From positions 9,105 to 73,104 of the forward strand of contig WFMF01000336.1 in NCBI GenBank assembly GCA_011033025.1: a stretch of DNA of 64,000 nt, given 5' to 3'. Positions 43,100-59,843 of this stretch are shown here, piece after piece. Every line of letters starts with the position of its first letter. The stretch's first letter is position 1. The translations under genes were made by a program, and so were the position numbers. The notes below the pieces were generated by a model. That model was given only the letters and a program-made list of their open reading frames with translations, was not told where the DNA came from and made no database searches. The stretch is from Beroe forskalii. Lineage: Eukaryota; Ctenophora; Nuda; Beroida; Beroidae.

Positions 43100-44941
43100 A
43101 TGAGAAATGACCTGAACATCGCCGTGGTGTGTAGCAGCAATCAGAACAGGAGTATGGAGGCCCACCACTTGCTGAGGTAAAATAAGCAAAGTTCGAGGCT
43201 TCGTGTTCAGGGATATTTCTTAGTTTGCTCAATCGTAACTTCAGGAACATGAACCGTACGATTGTACTTGAACAATAACCACGGACCGTGGTTCACCGTA
43301 CAGTGAAAATGTGTTAGAGTAGGTAGGACGGGTGTATCAAATTACGTTAATTACATTTGACTACACCGAATCTCTACACTAGAGTGTACTGTACTGAAGG
43401 ATCTTGTGTATATTGGAGATGTACATAGTACATTAAATACATTCATACAATTACATTTTCATTGCGGTTTTGAAAAATTTTAAACTTTTGAAGATTGGTA
43501 TGAGGAGAACCTACCAAATTATCATCTGGGGGTGAAATGTATAAAACCTTCCCATATAAAGGTAGTATGTATAATTATTATATAGTGTATACATCTTAGA
43601 TGTGTATGAATATACCTACATTGGTAAGTGTATTATGATACTAAAATACACAGAGTTAAGCAGCGATTTAGTGATAATGTTTCTCCCCCGCAGTAAGAAA
43701 GGTTTCCGTACCAAGTCCTTTGGAACTGGGAGCTGCGTGAAACTCCCTGGTGTGACGGTGGATAAACCGAACGTGTACAACTTTGAGACCCCCTACGAGG
43801 ACATAGCTGATGACTTAAGGGTGAGATAAAATATGTAAAAAACGCGTAGTTTGGACTTGCTTTTACTTCCACAAATAGATGATCCCTGTGAGGCCATAGC
43901 TGATGACTTAAGGGTGAGAAAAAATATTCCATAACACGTCTAATTTACACCAGCTTTTACCTGCCACAAAATTAAAATAGGTAGGCTAAAGGCTCCCAAT
44001 TCTACTGAGTTTTGCGCGTATCCACTAACCGGAAGGTATTGCATTTTATTTATCGACAATTTTCCCAGAACAAAGATGCCAATTTCTACACGCAAAACGG
44101 ACTGCTGAACATGTTGGACAGGAACAAGAGGATCAAACCAAAGCCACAGCGTTTCCAGGAGACGTCAGAGGAGTTTGATCTCATTGTGACCTGTCAAGAA
44201 CGGGTATTCGACCAAGTCTTGGAATGTACGGTGATTTAACATTCAAATTTACTTGCTTTGTAATAAGTAGGCATAATCCACGATTTTTGCAAGTTCACCT
44301 GAATTCGCCGCGAATTCAGGTGAATTCAGGTGAATTCGCGGCGAATTCGCGGCGAACTCAGGTGAACTTGCAAAAATCGTGGATTATGCCAATAAGTATG
44401 CTCCGGAATGTTATTGAAATTCGACTGATAAACTGTAAGATTAAATGATGGTATTTTGATATTCAGTTGGTCTTATGGACCAACAATATATTTCGGTATG
44501 AGTGGTACCCAATCGATGTTCAGTATTCTATTGTACTAGAGTACCAGTGCCGATACCAAACTTTCAGGCTTGAACGAGAGGCAGCAGATCACAATGAACA
44601 TGGTGAACGTTGTAAATGTGGATATTAAAGATAACCACGAGGAAGCTACTCTGGGTTCCTTCATCATATACGACTTAGTGGAAAAGGTAGCCCGAATTCT
44701 CTTATCTCTCTGTGTACAACTATGAATTCACTGCAGTACTTCACAATGAAACATGCAATTTGGCAATATTTTGCCATAATTTGACCCACGAGACCTATCA
44801 GATTTTTTGATTCACGGCACTTACAGCGTTCATTTTCAGTTGTCTAACTGCACAGACCCATGTTCCGATATTGGAACTGTGATTGAGTATCTGGAGAGGA
44901 AACGAGACCTAAAGCTACTACACTCCATCGCATTCTACTGA
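43100..44941 (+). CDS. SSU72: SSU72 RNA polymerase II CTD phosphatase
   Basis: Removes phosphate from Ser5 (and Ser7) of the Pol II C-terminal domain; part of the cleavage/polyadenylation machinery in the nucleus. Exons: 43100-43176, 43694-43820, 44069-44225, 44568-44686, 44840-44941; all introns are GT-AG and phases agree, giving about 193 residues like human SSU72 (194). The catalytic P-loop [14 protein letters not shown] (C-x5-R) is in exon 1. Then come SFGTG and [49 protein letters not shown], the acid-loop [15 protein letters not shown], and the terminal LLHSIAFY. A polyadenylation signal AATAAA sits at 45046-45051. Intron 2 holds a duplicate of the exon 2 end; intron 3 holds a 121-bp palindromic MITE. 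All key residues are intact, so it should be functional. Confidence 0.95.
43797..43972 (+). repeat. tandem duplication of SSU72 exon 2 end and donor
   Basis: The end of exon 2 (catagctgatgacttaag and its ggtgaga donor, near 43802-43826) is repeated at about 43896-43922 inside intron 2, followed in both copies by similar intron sequence (aaaatat...gcttttac...ccacaaa). Unit length is about 94 bp. The second donor is intact, but a stop appears in frame soon after the real exon end, so simple read-through does not extend the protein. Confidence 0.8.
44270..44390. mobile_element. perfect-arm palindromic MITE with 8-bp TSD
   Basis: Ends ggcataatccacg and its complement; the arms (about 48 bp each) run through tttttgcaagttcacctgaa. 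The centre is a set of caggtgaattc and gaattcgcggc units. Flanked by aataagta (44262-44269 and 44391-44398). A complete foldback of 121 bp with no coding capacity; the 8-bp duplication fits hAT-type transposition. Confidence 0.88.
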
Positions 44942-47255
44942 CCTTCATTTCTTAACCACACCGGACTATTTACCCTAACCTTGCTACAGATTTTACAGGG
45001 ATGATACCTAGATACTGATTGATAACTGATGTTAACTTCATACTGAATAAATGAATTGACCTAAGCGGTCAGTCTGACTAGATGACATTGAACGAATTTT
45101 GACGGATTTTTAATGTCAGAATCTGGAGTTTCAATTTTTACCTAATACCTGAAGTGAAGTATCAATGAGAGGTTAATAAAATGGACGTTGCCACATTCAT
45201 ATTTTCTAAATTTTTAATGAGATATTCAAAAAATGCTTTTTTTCTTTGAAATTGAACGTGTGAACTAAGTAAAGGAGTCTGCTTTATCACATCGACAAGT
45301 CAAAAGCCATTGAAAGCAAAAAACGGGTAATTTTAGAACATACGTAAAACTTCCTGGAAGGTTCTCGGCCCCACGAGAGAGTTCGTGAAATAACTGGACT
45401 GGCGCAAAGATGATGTAAGCGTCACATGATTGCAAAAATATTACACACCCCTCCCTAGCAATTGCGTAAAATATAATGAAAAGCAAAATATTTTAGCGCT
45501 TTTTGAGCCGCGCAGGAAAAACAAAAGCCGCGCTTGCGCGCGCAGTCGCTACCTTTTCGTAACGAGTTTTTTTTGTGTTAAAAACTTTGAGGGTAAAATA
45601 GTTGGTATTAGGTCAAACTCTGCGATGTAAGCTGCAAACTTTTTTGTGTTTCGAGGAGAATTGATATGGTTCGACATTGAGTGTGTCCCATAATACCATA
45701 ACCAAGGACAGTGCCATGCCAAAACGTCCGGTAACCCTGAATCTACCGGGTGCGAGCGATTACATTGATAAACAAAAAAGCCACGTACGACGAGCAATTG
45801 CAACGGAAGCTGATTTCTTTCTTCGTTGCAGACGGTAATTTGAAATTTCTATACCAGTTAAACATTTCTATACTTCATCGTGTTTCAGTCAAACGGTTCC
45901 CAATGTCATTAAAAATCTGAATCTTTATCGGCATACGGTAAATTATGTCGCAGTACTTGGGCCTTCGCTCGGATCTTCGAGTGCACACTATTATTATCCA
46001 CGTATGTACGAACTAGATCGATTGTGACTGCAGTGCACGCCGCGCAGCGCACAATAATTCATGTGCAAGCGCAGAAATTCCGAAATTTATATACATGCGC
46101 GCTCCATCAACACATGGGAATTGTGGCAAATTTTCTGACAGAACTGCGGAAGGTTTTGTGACAGATCACAGAACTGCGGCAAGTTGTGTGGCAGATGTGC
46201 CGTTGGTTGACATCAAATTTATTGCTTCATTTTGAAACTAATACCTCGTATCATATGAAAAATGGTGCGGCCAAAACGTTTAAACTGGACATGATGCTGG
46301 TAGAACACAAAACAACAAGAGCGAAATGGTTCAGTAGGAATGTCAAAAACCGTGTCGATAGATCTGGCATGTTGTATCATCAATTTTTGCACAACACCGT
46401 AAAGTTCTCATTTCACGTTGCGGAGTTGATGTACCAACGATGTCAGATAATATAAATTTGAAATGGACGTGGGGGAATTTATTTAAGGGGTATCCCCACC
46501 CACTAACCAGAGGAACACGATTCAATACAAATATTTGGTAGTCTGGAATAAGATTGAAGGAGTTGAATACAAATTCTATATCATAACTCAAATCCTTCTA
46601 TACTGTATTGAAAGGTTAATATCGTCATGATCAAAACTGATTTAAACGAAAATGTAATATTTTTCACAAATAATTTGGTCATCACAAGTCGGAAATCAGT
46701 CCCTTTAATCCCCACATAGTCATCACAAGACTCAAATAATCCTCCACAGACCCTCTGATCATGATAACGTTATCTTATGTATCCCATGTCACGTGATGCG
46801 ATTGAGTTGCATGTGCGATTTAACGAGATCCCCCGAACAGAGGGCTGAGAGAAGTGAAAGTTCCCCGGCTAACACAGCACCGCAAACAACCTGGAGGGAG
46901 GTTACGTTTACTCATTTCATTACTCATCTGAATCTCAATAGTACTTACATTAGTGTATTCAAATAAATCACAAAACCCACAGATATGAGTATTTTCTAAT
47001 TCAATTCACAGATGAGTAATTTGTACTTTAAGGGTACTTTCGATAACAGCACTATCAGCGGCAGATTAGCTTGCCCTTGGCCTTGACCAATCATCGCGGG
47101 AGTTGATCCTCAACTCGATCTTTGATTGGTCAATGGCTCAATGGGTAGCTGATACGCCGCCGTTATTGAGAAGTAACTTAATTGAGAAGTAAACTCTTTC
47201 CCTTTTGATAATCACGGCCAGAGAATTATAGATAATGCGTATTTGTATATCTAAC
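44942..47255. other. intergenic between SSU72 and HMGR copy
   Basis: No gene recognised. Short CG-rich spots (ccgcgcttgcgcgcgcagtc near 45528; cgccgcgcagcgcac near 46039). From about 46900 onward the minus strand matches the sequence after the HMGR exon at the right end of the window (tttgtgatttatttgaatac), so this part belongs to the HMGR inverted copy. Confidence 0.5.
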
Positions 47256-48674
47256 CTGAGCCAGTTCCTCTGTTGTTATCTCGTGGTCCACGGCCATCAG
47301 TTTCAGGTTAGTCTTCTGGGGAGGCAGCGAGGTGCCACCACCCACAGTCCCAACCTAGGGGTGATTGTAGAGTTAGGGGTCAAACAAGACGAACATTCCT
47401 GGAACTAAGAGGGTTTTCAGCCATCGAAATAGCTTTCAAATGCTTAATTTAGCAGCAGATTTAAGTTAGCAGAATAGTCACAATTGTCAAATCAAATAGT
47501 TGGATATGCCCACATTAAGCCCAAACAACTTAACAACGGTTACCCGTGATCATTACCTCGATACAAGGCATAGTCGCACTAACGTAGAGGTCCCCATCTC
47601 CCACCAACTCAGTAATGACCATGGTCATGGCACTGGTGCCTGCTTGCGCTATGTCCTGGCCTGTTGCCAGGAACAAGCCTGACACAATGTTAGCTGCGTG
47701 GGCGTTGTTACCTCCTGAGAGGAGGGTGTGTCACTGTGTTATTATCTTTCATAATGTAAAATAGGTTATTTCATTTCACCTTGTAAGGAAATAATACAGC
47801 AAATTGATTGCAAATCATATCAAAATCATGCCCGGTTGAATCATGCCCGGGTTACATGATGATCATTTGGTAACATGATTCAACGCAACGCTACTCATAA
47901 TTAATTTAATTCAAATGTGGCAGGATCCAAACCAACCTATACATCCAGCGAGGCTTGAACCAACGTGGTTTTTCGAGAAGTTAAGCTCAGAAAGAGCTCC
48001 AGCAGAAGTTTTAAGAACAGAGGAAATGACTTTGGCAGGCAACGTTACCTCACAGTTTACACTGTAACCTCGGTGATTTATCCAATTCATGGCAGAGGCT
48101 TTCTTATCCACACAGTAATTACCTGGTGAAGTATTGTGTGATATTATCATAGTGTATCTTGGTTTGATTGAGTGATTCGAACCCAGTATAGCAAAGCAGT
48201 AAAAGCAGTGGGAGCACAGCTGGTGAAACCAATTTCAACATTTTTACTATTTCAAACACTTCTACTGATTCATGAATAATGCTCGGACTTTGGATTTATT
48301 AGGATAGCACTGTTAACTGTACCTACTAACATTACAACTTACCGCTTAGACTGAGCACTATCATTTCCTTGAAAACCTCGACCGTTTTCAGAAACTCAAC
48401 GATCTTCTCGCAGCCCTTGCTGATCATGTTCATGCCCATTGCCTCCCCTGTCGCAGCCACCACCCGTATGAACAGGAGCTTGCCCGCCTGTTTGGGAGTC
48501 ACGCTCCTCAACTTGGCGTGCTGGCTCGTGCTCTCGAACTCACGCGTGATTTGGGTCACGTGACCAGGGTCTGAGAACCAATCAGCTGCCGCCTTGCAAG
48601 TCCGGATACAGGGCAGTTTGAGGAGGGGTGAACGTGTCATTCCGAAGTAGCTGCATGTGCTCTGGATCCCTCCA
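47256..48674 (-). CDS. HMG-CoA reductase, partial inverted copy
   Basis: Exons on the minus strand, in order: 48674-48343, 48122-47937, 47714-47557, 47354-47256. They encode [14 protein letters not shown]..., [74 protein letters not shown] and AVDHE. These are the NADPH-binding and catalytic segments of class I HMGR. All four exons keep open frames and GT-AG edges, and differ by only a few residues from the plus-strand copy (for example [13 protein letters not shown] against [13 protein letters not shown]). The exon holding the ATTEG catalytic motif is absent: upstream, homology ends in intron 1 near 48760 and broken ubiquitin sequence follows. Either a truncated duplicate or the second haplotype. 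Downstream exons, if any, were not found within the window. Confidence 0.85.
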
Positions 48675-48799
48675 CTGCGAGGGGAACGGGCGTAAGAGTA
48701 ATGTCAGAACTCAGAATCTCGTTTAAATAGCAATTGACATAATAATTCACAGAAAAATGGGAAAATGGTCGATTCATCCTAATAATCAACCTGAGATAG

Positions 48800-49290
48800 T
48801 CTTTCCCGTCAAAGTCTTCAAGAAGATTTGCATGCCTCTCAGTCTCAACACAAGATGAAGGGTGCTCTTTCTGATGTTGAAAATCACTGAAGTTCAACAT
48901 CCTCAAGCTTGCTTTCCAGCGAAGATCAGACGCTGTTGGTCAGGTGGATTCCTCTTTGTCCTGAATCTTGCCTTTATTCTCGATGGAGTCTGAGGCTCCA
49001 ACTCCAGTGATGGTCTTCCTGTCAGGGTTTTCACGAAGATCTGCATGCCTCCCTCAGTCTCAAAAAGATGTAGGTACTTCTTTGGATGTTGTAGTCTAGA
49101 GTTCGGCCGTCTTCCAGCTGCTTTCCAGCGAAGATCAGACGCTGTTGGTCGGGAGGGATTCCTTCCTTGTCCTGGATTTGGCCTCCTCACTCAAGAGTGA
49201 TGGTCTTTCCTGTCATCTTCACGAAGATCTGCATGCCTCCCTCAGTCTCAACACAAGATGAAGGGTACTCTTTCTGGATGTTGTAATCAC
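48800..49290 (-). pseudogene. degraded ubiquitin units
   Basis: Two ubiquitin-like units riddled with small indels. Recognisable pieces on the minus strand are [22 protein letters not shown] and [12 protein letters not shown]. Frames change repeatedly and about 60 bp of a unit are missing near 49190. Another fragment lies at 48800-48920. This is the downstream end of the minus-strand array; no LRLRGG-Gln-stop end was found. Confidence 0.8.
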
Positions 49291-49526
49291 TGAAGTTCAG
49301 CTGTCCCTGCCTGTAAATAACAATGAAGTCAAGAATCATGAACATTTAGAATACAAAAAATGGCTTTGATTTGACAGTCGAACTGCAGTTTTGACTACGC
49401 GCGCGGAAGTTTGTTGACACGTAACGCCGCGCACACACCAAAGCTGAACTACAAATATACAAGAATCAAATTGAAATAGAAGGAGGGGTAGAAACGACAA
49501 ATAATCACAGAAATAATAACAGCCTA

Positions 49527-56731
<7,205 letters not shown>

Positions 56732-56826
56732 CTGAAAATAAGGAAGGTAAATATCAATGAAATTTAGAAATATCAAACAAAGTAACAAAACGTTGCATTT
56801 CAATTTATACATCGCAAAAGTCTTTA

Positions 56827-56937
56827 GGGGCCATCCAGAAATGAGCTCATCAAAAATCGGCCTTTTTTGAACATATATACATACTACCTCATCACTACCT
56901 CATCATTTGGGAAGATACATACATACCCCAACCTCAT
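56827..56937. mobile_element. Harbinger-type MITE cut at a breakpoint
   Basis: First 111 bp of the MITE, in the same intron position as the copy at 52738, ending abruptly after ccccaacctcat. The next bases are unrelated and lead to the hexokinase gene. The end of ubiquitin-array homology is therefore inside the MITE. Confidence 0.8.
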
Positions 56938-57232
56938 TCAGAAAATTATTGTTGTTCAAAGTAGCTATCACTACAGCTTATGTTTCCTCAAAAAATGACT
57001 CTAGACTGCTACATGGTTCAAATAGATTGAATATATTACTTAAGATATGTTTTCATCAATAGAATAGGTAGATGAAGGTCCTTTCAATCATTTTTACTTT
57101 TATTAAAGGGTGCCATTGGAAGCTCCATATTACTTCCCATCATCAATAATATATGCACCAGTATGCACATTGTAAATTGTAATGAAAAGAAGAAACTTTT
57201 ATTGAATTCACAATATTTACTTCCTCTTTCAG
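56938..57232. other. hexokinase intron after the breakpoint
   Basis: AT-rich, ending in the acceptor ttcctctttcag. No coding content; the upstream hexokinase exons are missing from the window. Confidence 0.5.
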
Positions 57233-59074
57233 ACCACAAGAAATGTTTATGTTGCTGCTCTAGCCAATGATACTGCAGGTACCTTGGTTGCAGGGTGTAT
57301 CCATTATCAAAGATGTGAGTGTGGCGTTATTTTAGGGACAGGGAGTAATGCTGCCTATGTTGAACAGATAACTAATGTGCCTTCCATGAAGGGATCTTTG
57401 GATGAGCAGGTCAGCTGGAAATCCTGAATTGAAATGGAAATCAATAACAGATCTATCATTAATAATCGAGCTAATTAGCCCTGCAAAGTAGAACATCAAA
57501 AAGGTGTTGCTCACTGCTCAGTCTTCAATCCAAATTTCCTGAACATGGTCATTAAGTTGTTTTGAAAATCAGTTTATTTTTCTCAGAATATCTATGTAAG
57601 AGTATTCCCAAATTATGATAAATTGATGGAATATGGCCAAATTTCACGCTGGGGATGACCAATAAGATATGATTTTAAAATTGATAATTGAATTAAATTC
57701 AAGTATGGACAAAGTATCAGATCAATTAACTAATTAAGTAATGGATGTTGCATCAACAATTACAAGTATCGAATCAGGTTGTGATAAACATTGAGTGGGG
57801 TAACTTTGGGGAGTATGGACATCTTAAGGACATTCAAACAGAGTATGATTTGGAGGTGGACAGCACGAGCAGCAATCCTGGAAAAGCCCTATTTGTATTT
57901 CAGAGTTGTGTTTTATGTTGACCAGCCCAAATCTGGTGATGGATCTGTAAGATTGGATTATGATGACGGACCATTAAGTCACCTTATAAATAAGATTTAA
58001 ATGTCTTTACTTGATAAGTACTGCTCCTGTCAAGTCATCTTTCGCATGACCTTCAGGTTTGAGAAGATGATCAGTGGCATGTACATAGGGGAGATAGTTA
58101 GACTGGTCCTCAAGAAACGTTGTGAAAGTGGTGATTTCCTCGTTGGGAATGTTTCGGAGCTGCTGGACAAACCAAATACCTTCGATGGGGCAGTTGTCAG
58201 TAATTGCATAAGGTAAGGCATCACGATTTTCATTGAATGGACTGACAACAAAATGCTCGAATTCGAATGTTGCTGCGTTTCACTTTGTATTGATTACAAA
58301 AACTTCATTCTGAACTCTAGATATTCTGAACCAGAGACCTGACTATTGACACCTCTCTCTGATACCCCCTCAGATCAGATGATGAGATATCATCCCTCTT
58401 CCCGGGCTGCACCCCCTCTGATATGTCCCTTGTGAGGGAAGTGTGTGCTGCTGTCAGTGACAGAGCAGCCAAGCTAGCTGCTGCAGGTGAGTCGCAAGTG
58501 TGGTGTGTTATATATCACACATGACACAGGTGTAAAATACACGTTGTTTTACGCATGTTGTAACGTTTTCTTATCTTGACGGGTGTGCCATTTCAACCAT
58601 CACATGTGTAAAGACGATTTGAACATACTATTTGAAAGCTTCCGGGTTTCAAAACTTCTCGTATCATTTTAACGTTTTTAATTAACTCCCGAAGAACAGG
58701 TGTAAAGTACACGTGTTATGAATGCTGTAAGCTTCACTTATAATGAGGGGTGTCTCATTTCAACGAATCCAGCTTAGAATGATTCTTAGAATGAACAATG
58801 TGTGATTACTGAACAGTGAACAGTACGTATGTCAATTCCTGACTTAGCACTTGTAAATTCCCTCCCTCTAGGGCTGTACGCGGTGTGGCTGAAGCGAGGA
58901 AAGGGTGATTTCACAGCAGCAATAGACGGATCTGTCTTCATAAAGCACGTTACCTTCGCCTCCGTCATGCGGAGAACCCTCCAAGAGATGGGATGCACTG
59001 TGAAGCTGGAGATAGCTTCTGATGGCTCCGGGCTGGGGTCAGCCCTCATTGCTGCCATGGCACCGAAACCTTAA
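57233..59074 (+). CDS. hexokinase, 3' half (5' truncated)
   Basis: Phosphorylates glucose with ATP, first step of glycolysis, cytosolic. Exons: 57233-57409, 57778 to about 57905, 58057-58212, 58374-58486, 58872-59074. Segments match the C-terminal lobe of animal hexokinases: NVYVAALANDTAGTLVAG, the ATP-site GVILGTGSNAAY, INIEWGNFG, FEKMISGMYIGEIVR, and the last DGSGLGSALIAAM before the stop. The exons that hold the phosphate-1 loop and the catalytic Asp lie upstream and are absent, because the ubiquitin array is joined at 56937. The second exon should end CAGAG, to make the Arg before FEKMISGMY, but the next bases are tt rather than gt, a non-canonical donor. Polyadenylation signal AATAAA at 59649-59654. 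Confidence 0.9.
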
Positions 59075-59836
59075 TCTCACTTACTGTGTAGATATTTTAT
59101 TGTGATAGGTCGGGGATAAGAAATTTTCGTACTTTTAATAATGATTGTTTTAGTACCTGATAATTTTATCTTTTTAATCAATGGGGTAGTGTTATGGCGT
59201 TAGGGCATACCGCATACATCATGAGGAAGACAATCATGTTAATTAAGGATTTTTGAGATAAAATGAATTAGTATTGATAACTATTTAGTTTCGAATTGAT
59301 GGAATTTTTGTCATTTTATGTCAGTTTATTAATATATTTTTTGTAAGTTTTCAGTTAAAAGATCGATTTGTTTTCAATGTTCAGTTAACAATAAGGTAAA
59401 TAGATACTAGATACTAACTAGATTTGGAATTGAATTGTGTGTACTAGTATGATTAGCTTTTGGAATCATATTATGTTTTTTGACGATGGTTTGACGATGG
59501 TTAATACTGAAAATGCATTCAAATTGTTGTATTATGATATTGATTATTGATAGAGCTTTCTTTTTATATCTTTCATGTCAGTAAAGTTTATTTTGAATTA
59601 TACCTCAGTGAAGTACCTATCTGAAATGATACAAGAAATCATGTGCTCAATAAAGAGTCATAGATTTGAATTAAAACTTTTGCTCCAATGTACACAATAA
59701 TTACATAGATTATGCTTCCTCTATGAAATTATAATTTAAATGCATAATTTAGCTGATTTCTTGATTTACCTTCGAATACCCCTTATTATTTACCTACCTC
59801 TCACATCTTTACACTCAAATGCTCCCTTCAACTCAG
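59075..59836. other. hexokinase 3' UTR and short gap to HMGR
   Basis: AT-rich 3' UTR ending with AATAAA at 59649. Only about 180 nt then separate it from an acceptor-like pyrimidine tract and cag at 59834-59836. No exons for an HMGR membrane domain fit here. Confidence 0.6.
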
Positions 59837-59843
59837 ATTGTGA
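59819..59843 (+). promoter_or_regulatory. possible trans-splice acceptor before HMGR start
   Basis: Pyrimidine-rich run (cctacctctcacatctttac, 59791-59810) leading to caactcag at 59829-59836, then attgtg and ATG at 59843. Read together with the short distance from the hexokinase polyadenylation signal, this could be a spliced-leader acceptor in a two-gene operon-like arrangement, or an ordinary acceptor whose donor exon is elsewhere. Confidence 0.35.

Noticed and set aside
47500..47682. Plus-strand [14 protein letters not shown]... also found near 63418-63600
   Set aside because: Antisense of the HMGR exon with NAHAANIV and GQDIAQ; its recurrence only reflects the two HMGR copies.
48150..48240. 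T-loop-like ggttcgaatcac on the minus strand, possible tRNA
   Set aside because: No matching acceptor stem, D-loop or anticodon arm could be found around it.
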